Positions 12,419-24,400 of a stretch of DNA of 64,000 bases are shown piece after piece. The DNA comes from Ricinus communis (taxonomy: Eukaryota; Streptophyta; Magnoliopsida; Malpighiales; Euphorbiaceae), in assembly GCF_019578655.1 (NCBI RefSeq), contig NC_063264.1, forward strand, positions 2,790,001 through 2,854,000. The letters run 5' to 3'. Both the position numbers and the translations under genes were made by a program. Position 1 is the first letter of the stretch. Each line of letters opens with the position of its first letter. A model generated the notes under the pieces. The model was not told where the DNA came from and ran no database searches. It saw only the letters and a program-made list of their open reading frames with translations.

Positions 12419-13240
12419 CTGTGTGTTCACGCTTGTGTTTATAAAGCGCACGTCTTATGATTCCGGGAAGGGTTTATGATTCAGAAAAGGATTTGTGGCA
12501 GTGGCCGGGGGTTTTGTAGCGCACAAGCGGGTTTAGTGATGGACTTCTCTTTTAATTTTCCTTTTCCTTTTTACATGGTCCGAAAACCCGATTCAGTTTT
12601 ATTAAAGACAATATAATAATTTTATATATTATTATAAGGAAACTGGAATGACAGAATTTTCACAGATGATTAGGGAAAGGTTTTCAAATAGAAGCTTGTG
12701 AGTTAATATCTGAAGATAAAAATTAATAATAAGACCCGCCAATATGCGACCACTCTTCGAGTTAAATGCAGAGGCTTTGAAGAAATCCTGTGAAGGTATC
12801 TATTATAGACGAAGTCAAGGTTCTTGAAATACAATATCATATTCCAAATTTATCTGTGATCAATCAAAATACATTCCTAAGTATAAGCTTTTTTTTTCTT
12901 TTTTCTTTTGCATTTTCTGCCTCAGAACTTTATTCTCCGACAATTATTTGCTTTTGCATTTTCCATAGCACCATTTCCATTGTTAGCTAAAATCCTACCC
13001 TATATTGATTACGGTATCTCCTTCAGATCTATAATTCCCTCCATCATGCATCCATTTCAAGCTTTCAAGCCAACCTGCACCGTGAACTCTCTCTTTAGGC
13101 AGCTCCCAACTCGAAGACGATAACCAAACAACTCTTTGAAACATCTTGACGGTGAATGCCCCGACGGTAGAGAGAACTCAACTCACACTTCAAAGGCAAA
13201 AGCAAAATTATAATTGTACACTGCCAACTCATAATTTATA
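12419..13240. other. Intergenic between SPOUT gene 5' end and KAPP 3' end
   Basis: About 820 bases. They must hold the SPOUT promoter and leader (next to 12418, moderate GC) and the KAPP 3' untranslated region and polyadenylation site. A long T-rich run lies near 12885-12910. The short plus-strand frames here have no recognisable product. Confidence 0.6.
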
Positions 13241-16200
13241 TTAAGATACAACTTTACAAGAAGAAGATATTCTAGATTTTCTGTCAAAATCCAAGAAAAT
13301 TATGGAGGTGTTATCCTTTGTCCGCTGTGTTCTAGCCTCACTCAACAAGAGATTAGCAACCTTCTCAGCGGAATTATCCCCATCTGTAGAGTATCTCTCC
13401 CTGGTCTGCGAACATCAAAAATTTAGATGTCAATAGCATGTCTTAGAAAGATATAATTTTAATAGCAAATATCTGTTTATCAGGAGAAGATGCACCTGAA
13501 GGACAAGCTGAACTGCCTTTTTAACACTAATAACATCCCAAAAGCCATCACTGCAATTTTTTCATTATCAAGCTCATTATTTTCAGCAACAATTTAGATA
13601 ACCAATTACAGAACAGACAGCTGTACTCAAGTGATGCAAATTTTAGCAAATTTAAATATTCAAAGCAGATTGACGCCCATCAAATAAATAAATCACAAGC
13701 AACAGAACAGAGTAACTGGCAATATTGTCACTTATTGCTGAAGCAAGGACATTAATCAGAAAAACAAAATCACCTTGCCAACAGTGCAAAGGCACTGCTT
13801 GCTTGATCTATATGCACAGCTTTACTTATGTAGGGTTCTGAACTAAATCGGGCATCCTGCTGTTTCAGAAATTTGTCTCCAAGCATCCGAGCAAGGTTCA
13901 ATCCTGAACCAGGGGGAAGAAGAGAAAATAATTATCAACTGAATACGTTGATCCAAATTCATACAAAATAACAGTTATAAGAAGTAATTATTTTTCTTAC
14001 CAGAAAGTCGTGTCTCCCCATCTCTCAATGGTTCTCCCATTTTATTTATACGAAGTCTTTCGGAATCACTGGCTACTCTGTGGTCTTCAGTCATCTTAAT
14101 CTGCTTCTCATCAAGCCTGAAAATCACATCCAGCTGTAAATATCACATTAAAGACATCACAATGATGAATTTTTTTTTACTTCAAATGACCAGAGGAAAA
14201 CCATGAAGTTCATAGTTCAATATTATAGGGAAAAAAACATTCAGAAAATTATAGTTAGGACATTACAACCCAATACCATTGGTCATTGACATAATAATAA
14301 TTCTGCAAGAGTCATATTTAATTCAAGAAAAAACAATCATGTGCCGTTTAAAATTTCATTGGGTAAACTTACAACTAACAGCTACGTATATTTTCTATTA
14401 CTAATATTAAAAAACTGCTAATAGTGCACACTCATAATGGAAGTAAGGCATCATTTTGCATATCCTCCTTTTGTTCCCTGGTATCGCTAGTCTCTTGAAT
14501 GTTCAATGTTTTATAAGGAAAATTACTATATAGTGGCAATGATAACTATTCCTAGAAAAACTAGCTTTCTATGTCACTCTGTGTGCTTGCCTACAAAAGA
14601 GCATCTGAGAATCCATTTTGGTACAGATTTATAATCCAAGCAACATAAAGAAGTATAAGATGAAAATAAAGCATACTTCATAACACAAGCTGAATCCCCA
14701 ACATTGGCACATTGAGCAAAAAGATTCTTATCACCATCAGCCCAAACCAGAAGCACAGTTGCAGTACAACCCTGCAGAAATTTGATAGTACGACGTAAAT
14801 ACCCGTAATACCTCTAACATTGCAATAGTTCATTAAAATGAAGCAGAGCTGCAATAATCATTTCTATGTTATTTCTTTTCAGAGACGTAGAACATTCAAA
14901 TAGAACTCTGAAAAGAATTAGAATAATAGCATTTTGGAGACATTATCAAATTGACAGGCTACCAGGAGTCAAATGCACATTGGCTATCATGGTGATCTGA
15001 ATTCAAGAAAAAACCACCAGCTCAAAGAGTTTCCATTATCCAACAATATTATGTATATTTTTAGCTGCCTGATTCACGCTATTGTTCATCTAAAGCGCAA
15101 TAGAAAAGACAGGTGCAGAATGATGGACTGAATGCATCGAAACCGTTAATATTGCAACACTAAGCTAATATTAGTGTGTTGAAGTTCAAGAATAAATTAA
15201 ATAAAGATTCATCTCAACCCCCCTGACCAATAATTTTTACAAGATAAAGCACAAAGAGAAAAGGAAAAAAAAAAACTATTGCTGTCAAAACTAATGCAGC
15301 CATCAAAACAAACAAGGCAACTTTGATAAGATTGGGATCATATATAAATATACAGGTTAAATGAAGAGAAGGTAGCAAGAATTTGAGGCCTTATAGTTTA
15401 TTCAACACTTTTAATCCCCTGTTTCCACCATTACTTCATGGGGATCACTCAGATCAGAATTAGACCAATTTGTGCATAATCAGAAGAAGAAGAGTAGTCA
15501 ATGAGAAACCTCATAATAATTATTCATTGAAGCTTCTGTTTGAGAAAATGCAACTTTGAGAACTTCTGAAGCATCACATTGTGACAAAACCCTCTCTCTT
15601 GTTAGTGAATCCGACAAAATTCGTGCAACCTTCTCAGGAAGCATTCTGGAGCAGGAAAATTAGACAAACATTAATTAAGGCATAAGCCGGTAACAAACAT
15701 GGAGGAGTGGAATGAATTTAGAGCTTCATCTAGAAAGAAATAACATGATGCATAAGAAGCCAATGCATAATATCAATCACTGTTAAATATATCTTCACAA
15801 GTTCATGTAAAAAAATTAGAAAAGCGCCTCTGACTAAGGAGAAACAACAGCGAAAGAAAATTGCAGGTGTTATAAACAAGGGCAAAGTTGTTATATGAAA
15901 ACTTCAAGCCACTTGCAGTCAACCTGCAAACTTGAGCAGCCAACTCTTTGGCCAGGAAAATGCAGAATGCTTAAAAGTGTTGGTTTTCAGTTTAAAAGAA
16001 TAACATAAAACATGAGGAATTTGAACTTAAAGAAAGGTAACATGTTAAAACTGAAACAGGAATACTAACTTGCTAGCAGAATTAGCAGCTGCTACTCCAC
16101 CATGCCCATCACAAATACCAAACACTCCAAACTGCAAGATAGGGAATCAGATCATTTAGCTTTTTCCAAGAAAACCCAAAATATCTTCATTGAAATGCAA

Positions 16201-18669
16201 GGCTACAAATCTAAAACCTGGTCAATGCCAGGAAGCGGCCAGTGATAATAGCACACATCTTCCATAGCAAGTTTCTTTCCTCCACGACGCAAAGCCATGG
16301 GATCTGATGCCATGCCTACACCAAAAGGAGTCTCATTCTCAGCTTTCAATGTAACATGAACCTGTCAGAAAGAATATACATATGAAGGCAATGATTAGTT
16401 ACAAAGGCAATAAGTCATGTGAGAGTTATACTACGTTCAGGTACAAATGCATCTACCAACACAAAAGAAATGCATGAAAAAAACAGAAGATGATAAGCAA
16501 CATGAGTATGCACAATGATTAAACTAAAAAAAAAAAAAAGATTTTTGAAGCAAAAGAGAAGCTTATAACTCCTGAATTCAGTAGCCAGGTATGTTCTGAA
16601 TCTTTCAAATTGGAGAAATGCTTTACCTCGTACCTTAAGAATTAACAACCTTACAAGGATTTCAGTTAATTTTGTCCAATAAGATTTAACTTGAAATCTG
16701 CCACCATAATGCACGTGATAGTTTCACAATATTATGAAACATGACAGATCGCTTACACGTATATTTGAGGTTGTGCCAAGAGTTATTATGTCCCCATTTG
16801 ATAGATCAACTGCGTCACCCCACTGCCTACTTCCAGAATCATGATGATTGATCGGCTGAGAATTCAGAAGCGTTCCATTTAGGCTACCCATATCTACGAG
16901 CTCCCATTTTTTCTTCTGAAATGAAAGTAGGTTTTTTTTTTTAAGTGCACAATAAACAGCCAAAAGCACAAATTTAAACCAAATGGTATAATTCTCAAGA
17001 ACTCACATCCATATTCCAGTTAATCATTGCATGCTTCCCCGACACCTCTGAGTCCTTCAGCAACAGATCACTAGAAACCCTTCCAAGGGTCAGTGGAAGC
17101 CTTGAAGCACTTGTTGACTTTATAGAGCATCGGAGACCACGAGAAGGACCAGAGATGACCTCCAAAGACAGGCAGCTTCCTGCACTTCTAACATGTTTTT
17201 CACTTTAGACAAACAGAATTAACTATCCAGAATTAGCCTCTTACACACAAGTGAAAGACAATAAATTACTTTGATCAGCAATAACACAGGGCACAAACTC
17301 GCGAACGACATCATTTTCCAGATCAGATCTCAAGACAGGACTCTGATCTGTCTGTCCAGCATGTTGCTGCACTTCAGCTAAGTGATTCGTCAGAGATGTG
17401 CGCTTAAGGGTTTGACCAACTGAAATATCCTCTGCAGGTTCTGAAACTACATCTAAAATCAAGCTATCCCCTGGGACAGAATACAATACCAATAAAATAG
17501 AGGAATCGAAAGCTTTGTTTCCTTAACCAGTAAATACAAAGGCATGATTCGATAAATAAGGTAAGAACCTTGGTTCAGATGGGGTGATGCAGATGGAAGC
17601 CTCTGTTTATGAACAAGTCCATGCGGTCGAAACAAGCGCAATGGCCCTTCATTTTGATAGCATGCTCCCTCTAGATCATAATTCCTTGTCAAATCATTGC
17701 TTTCCACATCATCTGAAATAAGGGGTCTCTCTAATTCACCAACCTTAAAAAAGAAAAATGTTAGGAGGCATGAAAAGTAGAATCCTTGATGAAATTCATT
17801 CAAGTAATACAAAGAAACACAAGCATATATCAGTTATCATGTCAATAGCTGTAATTAAAGAATAAAAATCTAACTCTAGCAGTCACAGCGAGCAAAGTAT
17901 ATAGGTGATAAACTACTTAATTCATCTTGATACACAATTATATTGCCTTTTGACACTATAAGAGGTGTATTATCAAACTCTAGATAAGCAGGATAAGAGT
18001 TAAGATATTTAAAAAAAAAAACCATAGCATATATCTAATGGTGCTAAACTCAACTTAATGGACAGAAATGTGAATGTTAGGAATGGAATGAATTATGATG
18101 AATTAAATGAAGCATGTACAAAATCGCACTCCTTTAAGCAGTCTTTTAGACCCTCATTGCAGCTTAGACCCGATCAAGTAATTAAATGCATGAAAATATG
18201 GATTGATCACCATCAAATCATCAATCAATCAATCAATCCTCCTTAAATTAATCACTTTTCCAGTGTCAATCGATCATTACCAAAAAAAACCCACACCAAT
18301 TCTTGACCTCAAGATCACTCAAACAATGAAGATTAACCAATCATTAACAATCAAAAAACAAATTCATTAAAAAGAAGAAGAAGAAGTTAGCAGTAAAATC
18401 AATGCCTCGATACAATCACTTGAAAAATTAGCTTTTCTAAAACTCAAGCAAACAAATCAGCTAACATTACATTCTAAGCAATGACACGATATAAAACAAA
18501 ATATAATAAAAGGAAATGGAAAGGAATGATTATTAAGAACCTTAAGAGGGCGAGAAGGGGAAGAGGAGAAAAAGAAGCGCCATGGTTTACAGGCGACAAG
18601 GATAAGGAGAAGGATCAAAAGAAGCATAAGGACACCGATAATGCTTTCTACTACCAGCATCATCGCCAC
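13241..18669 (-). CDS. KAPP: Kinase-associated protein phosphatase: membrane anchor, FHA domain, PP2C
   Basis: The predicted protein has 590 residues; Arabidopsis KAPP has about 580. Exons: 18669-18541, 17743-17569, 17470-17245, 17187-17007, 16915-16757, 16361-16218, 16131-16070, 15645-15510, 14771-14677, 14116-14001, 13903-13774, 13550-13496 and 13405-13241. Residues 5-27 form a hydrophobic signal anchor followed by basic and Ser residues. The FHA domain (about 185-290) shows GR at 212-213, SGKH at 226-229 and GSLNGT at 247-252, the phosphothreonine-binding residues. The PP2C domain (about 300-580) shows AMEDV, FGVFGICDGHGG, NVGDSACVM, SDGFWDV and KDNTSIIF, including the metal-binding Asp residues. 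KAPP binds phosphorylated receptor-like kinases at the plasma membrane and damps their signalling. The exon 3 donor at 17244 was preferred to one 25 bases earlier because only it keeps frame into exon 4. The leader on the minus strand is GA-rich. Confidence 0.95.
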
Positions 18670-20163
18670 CGTCGTCTCTTACTTTCTCTCTCTCTTTTGT
18701 TTTTTTCCTCTCTCTGCTGATTGCAGATTGGGTCCTGATTTCCTATAAACTCGCTTTGAAATGGTCGCACCTTCGCATTTCTCACCCTCCCCAATTTCTT
18801 TTCCACAATTTTTTTCCCTTTCTTTACTAATTTTTTTTTCCTATTATAAATCTAATTTCCTTAATACAATGTTTTTTTCGGACACATGAATGTCTAGAAC
18901 AAAAATATGCTACACGGAAATAAGATCGATTTCTGTTTCTAGAAGAAATACACACCAATTAATAAATATTAATTATAATCCTAATTCACTTTATTTAAAA
19001 AAATTCTCTAACTTAAAATAATACATTTTTAAATAAACTCAATGTCACTCTAATAAAATTTAATTATTATTTTAATGAGTTTAATGTTTTCATTTTACTC
19101 ATTAATGTTTTTTAGTTTTATTTTTATATGTGCCAGAAACACTGTGAAATGTATTTTCTATATATATACATATTAAGATTATAGAAATCTATTTTGTTTG
19201 AAATGCAGTTATAAAACAAGAAAAAGTGCTATAACTATAAACACAATGTAGAGTAGCGTATCTCTAAAACCACCGTCACGTGCATGGGTGACTTTCGGTG
19301 AGATCCTCCGTTCACCGCATGAAAGAGTTGTTTGAATACTGTTAGTGTTTCTGAATTTTTGCCTCCTTGTCTTCTTTTATTTTATTTTATTTTATTTATA
19401 ATAAATAATAAAAAGCTGCTTATCCAGTCCTCTTACTTGCTTCCAATCAGAGAGATTTTGGTATCCAACCATCAGCTTTTGAAAATTGTTTCTTTTTATT
19501 TTATTTTATTATTGTTTACTCTCAGCCTCAGTCTACTTTTAAATAAACATTATTTTTCTAAAAGTTAAATTTTAAAAAGTAGGTATAAATAAATTACTGT
19601 TTTTCTTTTCTTTTTTTTTTTTGGAAAAAACGGGCAAAAAGATGCCAATTGTGCTTTTAGTAGGCGCAAACAGAATTGAAACAAATATGAAAAAACTGAT
19701 TGGTTTCCTTTTTCTTTTGAAAATAAAAGTTTTTAGTTTGTTTTTTTTTTTTCTCTTTTTTTAATAACTCAGTTAAATTAATTGATTATTAGTAACTTGA
19801 TATTTTATTTTAAAAAATAATATTTAAATTAAACTCGCCTGATACAATTATTTTTGAAATATAGTTTGGATTAACGGAATTGTGCTGAACCCTAAGGGTG
19901 GCTGAGAAAGCAAGATCTCAATTGGCTGGGCAGGTGGTCTAGTCTGGTCTTTGAGTTTGGTAAGGACAAGTTTTGGGGTAGACAAATTTGGTTTGAGAAC
20001 AGTGGCTTCAAGCGGCACTATTGGGTTGGGTTTCTGTTATTGTAGGAACATATCTAATGTTTATGTTTTGCTATGGCTAGTCCCTCGGTCGGACCACATA
20101 TTTGGGCTTTGCAACTCACAAAATAATACGCGCTTGGAGCAAAACTTACAGCTTAAATTACTG
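18670..20163. other. KAPP upstream region and intergenic DNA with a GC-richer island
   Basis: Contains the KAPP leader (a CT run on plus at 18681-18715) and promoter. A-rich and T-rich tracts dominate from 18780 to 19860. Between about 19870 and 20163 base composition shifts to near-balanced GC, with a 73-residue plus-strand frame that matches no family I know. The island ends exactly at the MITE beginning at 20164. Confidence 0.5.
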
Positions 20164-20288
20164 TATGGCTAAATATATGGTTTCAATCTTAAATTTACCA
20201 ATTTAATCTTTAACATATTTCGGTTATTATCTTAATCTATTATACTTTTCAACCTCTATTTTTAATCGTTAAAATATATTTAGCCATA
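20164..20288. mobile_element. 125-bp MITE with perfect 15-bp terminal inverted repeats
   Basis: The left end reads TATGGCTAAATATAT (20164-20178). The right end reads ATATATTTAGCCATA (20274-20288), its exact reverse complement. The 95-base interior is pyrimidine-biased, AT-rich and non-coding. Size and ends fit a miniature inverted-repeat element. If the outer TAT/ATA belongs to the target site, the true ends would be GGCTAAATATAT and the duplication TA or similar. The superfamily is uncertain. Confidence 0.65.
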
Positions 20289-21294
20289 TATTTATAATTT
20301 ACTGTATCGGCAACAAAATCTCTATAAGGAACGCCTTTTGTAAAACTATATATTTTAGACAGTGAGGACTTGATATGCATATGAAAAAAGACACTCTCAA
20401 GTTAATGGGTTAGGGTCAAAACTTAACGCTGAAACATATATACAATCATGAGCAAATATATATAAATAATTTATTTACAGACAAACCATTAAAAATAATA
20501 GACATAATTATTTGCAAAGAAAAAGTACTTAGAAAAGACAACTAGCATCGAGTTTGTGTTTTGTGTTATGTCATACCAAAGTTTGTATGCTCAAATTGTG
20601 GTCTTCTCCAGCCATTCCTCCTTAGCTTGAAAGCAAATCTTCTCAATGTAGAGGGACAGGTACTTGTATTTTGTAAGAAGAAGATGCAAATGAACATGGA
20701 AAATGAGAGATTTGAAAGTTTTTAACCCCTAACTTATCCATTTAAGGAAAAATATATACACTGGTGGGTTGAATTTTATTAAAGGTGCTAGATTTGTTTG
20801 GATACTGGTATCCATTTGTGTAAGTAAGAATTTAATTTTGTTTGAACAAGTAGTTTTAAAAGGAAATTTTTTTTCTAAACACAGATTTACTTAATCACAT
20901 GTTCATGATCTCAATAGTATTTTCACGCGCGTTTTATACGGTCATATATACGCGCTTTGTGTATTATAAGGATATAAAGTAAAAAAAATTAAGTATGAAT
21001 CAAAACTTACAGCTTCAACTAGTAATATTTTTATTATGCATTGATCAACTTCTGTTTATCTAAAATTGTAAATGAATTGCCTTCTCCTTCATATGATTAA
21101 CTAATTGATTATGTGATTTATGAAAATACTGATTCATTCTATTTTTCTTTTAAGTTTTATTATGTGACAATTGCATATTAGGTAAGGTTATTTTAGTAGA
21201 TTTGATATCTATTAGTAATATATAATTCTAGACTAATCTTATAGTTAATAGTAACAACTTAACTATGACAAACCTAAGATACTATATAATTAAG
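20289..21294. other. Intergenic DNA, nothing recognised
   Basis: AT-rich sequence between the MITE and the (TA)40 hairpin. Two CGCG-containing motifs lie at about 20927-20955. No reading frame or structured RNA was recognised. Confidence 0.5.
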
Positions 21295-21316
21295 AGCTTA
21301 CCGTACATTTTGTGAT

Positions 21317-21401
<85 letters not shown>

Positions 21402-21430
21402 TTATGCAATCACAAAATGTATGGTAAGCT
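21295..21430. repeat. Hairpin: 23-nt inverted repeat enclosing a (TA)40 microsatellite
   Basis: The left arm at 21295-21317 (AGCTTACC to TTGTGATT) and the right arm at 21408-21430 (AATCACAA to GGTAAGCT) are inverted copies with a single mismatch (CCGTAC versus CCATAC). Between them 21319-21398 is an uninterrupted AT run of 40 units, itself self-complementary. A transcript would fold into one long near-perfect hairpin. It may be a short MITE in which the microsatellite expanded, or a foldback small-RNA source. No known miRNA sequence was recognised in the arms. Confidence 0.75.
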
Positions 21431-24400
21431 ATATATATTTATAATATCATATAATTTCTGGAAAAGAAATAGTATGGATATAAAATCATCCATGTTGGTA
21501 ATTAGGTACATAACAGTCTTGATTTAATTTGAGCTTCTTCTTAATATAATAATAATAATAATAATTTGAGCTTATTATAAAGTATGAAAACAAAAGTGAT
21601 CTAACAAATTTGATGCTATGTGTTGTATTTTCTCAATAGCTCAATCTAATGATAAGGTTATACTAGCTTTGGACATGTAGTTTTTAATTTCTTTTACCAT
21701 CATTTTCATATTTCATAATTAAAGAAAGACAGTGGTATGATGTAGAGAAAACTTATTTCTAAAGTTAGACTGATGTTATTCTCAAAGGGCATGATGCATT
21801 TTTATTGGTTGATACATGAGTATCTCCATCACCAAACAACTCCATTTATATGTAATTATCTCCAGTTAATTAATCCATTCTTTTTCATTCAGTTTGGTTT
21901 AATTTTCCAGTTTATGTGAAATGCGGCCCAAGTTGATATGCTCATTAATTTCTTCAATCAGAAAGAGATGAAAGCATAATATGTCAGCCTACTTAGTCAA
22001 AATTATATAATTCAAGTTCAAAGCCTAAGAAGCCCAATTATTTTCTAAAGAAAAAAGATCAGCAGTGAGCCCATTTAAGCTTTTAGGGCAAATCTAGTTA
22101 GTATTTCTTTTGCAGCGTCACGGTTGCCCATCTTATGCCCATTTCTGCCATGGCTTTCCACAAGATATATTGATGGGATTTTCCTAGGCTACTATATTGC
22201 ACATGAATAACACATATGTACCATTTCAAAAATAAAATACATTTATTACTGGTGAATCACCTCACAAGTTGATTATTCTCAAAGAATTGATACCTCAGAT
22301 AGGAGAGATTGAGTTTAACTACTCACTCGAATGATTACATTGTTGAATTCTTATAAATAGAGTTGAGTTTGTGTACCTTAACATTTGCATTATAGACATT
22401 TAACGTTTGATAATCTAATTTAGATGGTCGTAGTCTTTATATAGTCAAGAAATTATCTCGTATGTCATATTTTCCTGATACATCTTTATTTTTATCTTGA
22501 TAAGATAAAAATTATATGTTCATTAAATGAATAAGTTATTTAATTTTAATTGCTCTACTAGTAAGTGTATTTATAAAATTTAAAATATGTAACATTCTAT
22601 TATTATTTTTTAAATATATATGTCATTTATCTAAATAGTTAAAATAATATATTAAGAGGAGCCTAAAACTTTCATTTTGATATACACGTGCCAATAACTA
22701 TGCATATGGTATATATATATTCTTAATAATTATTTATTTATTTCGAAATGAATCCATTAAAAAATTGAACAGAAAGTTTTCTCTCATTTCGCACTAATTT
22801 GAGACATCAACATATGCTTGAGAACATGCTGTCTATGTGTACGCCACTCATAGTAAATGGTCATCAGCAATTAATGTCGTTTTCTGCTACAAGAAATTAA
22901 AAAGACAGTAACCTAATTTCTACCAATGACATTTGAAAAAAACTTTATGAAAAAAAAATTAAAAATAATCTACCGATGACCCATATCCACTATAATTTTG
23001 AATGCTCTCCTCAGCCAATGCACCTCTAATCTGTTACTCTCAAAGCTAAAACTGTGCCAGATTTCTATTGTATATTATTTCTTCATTAAAGAACAGTTGA
23101 AGTTTCGCCACTTCCAACTGAAATTGGAAACTTGTAACCTTGTGATTGGTCTTAAAAGATGATTTCAGAAGTATGTTAAAATCCATTGGTTTTATTATAT
23201 GCACTAACCATTGACAATTTTCTTGTTGCAATAACTTCATTGTCATAGATATGAAAGTGGGAAAATCGATCAGCAAATTATAATTGATAGGATAAATGCG
23301 GTGTCTTTTTTGTTGAGACTTAATAAGCAAGTTTCCTCAAATATCTGACTGCCCTAATTGAAGTTTTTTACACTTTTAATCCATGAAAGATTTATATTCC
23401 CTTTGTCTATTCACCTTTATCAAGTTGATAGTACGTACTGTTATTCCTTAATTAGCGATCATTAAAATGCCACTTTAAACTTAACAAATTTAATTTAATT
23501 ATTGATTAACAAATAAAAGTACTCTCTAAATCCAGGAACTTTCAACATCAGCCGTGAAAATTGATATGACTAATCAACATAATAATAGCAAATAAAGCAG
23601 TACTAATCATGCATGCAAGTTGAGAGTTGAGACTAGACGCACATGTCTGGTCACTGTCTGTACATTAATCGAACCTTCAAACTTGATGCTAACAAGCTAC
23701 CCTCTTAAAGTAATTTTCATGGGCTCGATGCATTTATTGTAATTACAATTGCATTCTAATTAGCAAAAAAGATGGCCATTGAACCCATGACAAGTTTGCA
23801 TGGATTACGTAGGGTTTTTTTTTTTTTCCCTTTGTATTGTGTTTAAGCTGAGGGATTAATTAATTAAATTATAATAAAGTAATAGAAATTAATTAAGAAA
23901 AGGAAAAGCTGGGCACTAAAATGGTCAAAAGGCATGCTTGTGTAAGCCATGAACTGGATTCTCTTGTCTTTCTTAACAATAAAATATCAAAAGGCTAACT
24001 TTAGGCTTTCACTTAATAAAGCCAAAGGGACATGACGTATTCTTAGTTGATGATTCCTCAATTACTTAATATATAATCAAACAAAAGTTGATGGATTCTG
24101 ATGCATAAACTTCATTTTCTCCTCACTACTAAGTGGGCTGTGTAGGGTTAAACAAAAATCATTTATAGAAACACACGCGCACACACATGCACACAGGGAG
24201 AGATTCTTAAACAAAAATTATAATTTTGATGCTTTCTCTGCCTTTCCCTTTCTCTCAGCGTTGGCACTTACATATATATAATTGATTTTGGCTCACTGAT
24301 AAAGAAGCTTTATATACTAGGAAAGGTTTGGAAAAGAATATTGCTCGTTTAGAGTTTCCCAAAGGTTAACTAGCTGAGTCTCTTTATTTGGGTTTTTCTA

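Noticed and set aside
12198..12479. Ser/Phe-rich plus-strand frame
   Set aside because: It is the antisense of the Lys/Glu-rich first exon of the SPOUT gene.
17266..17271. Earlier donor (AAA|GTAATT) for KAPP exon 3
   Set aside because: It would leave the wrong phase for the exon starting at 17187, while the donor at 17244 joins in frame.
21312..21527. Plus-strand frame encoding a long Ile-Tyr run
   Set aside because: It is simply the (TA)40 microsatellite read in frame.
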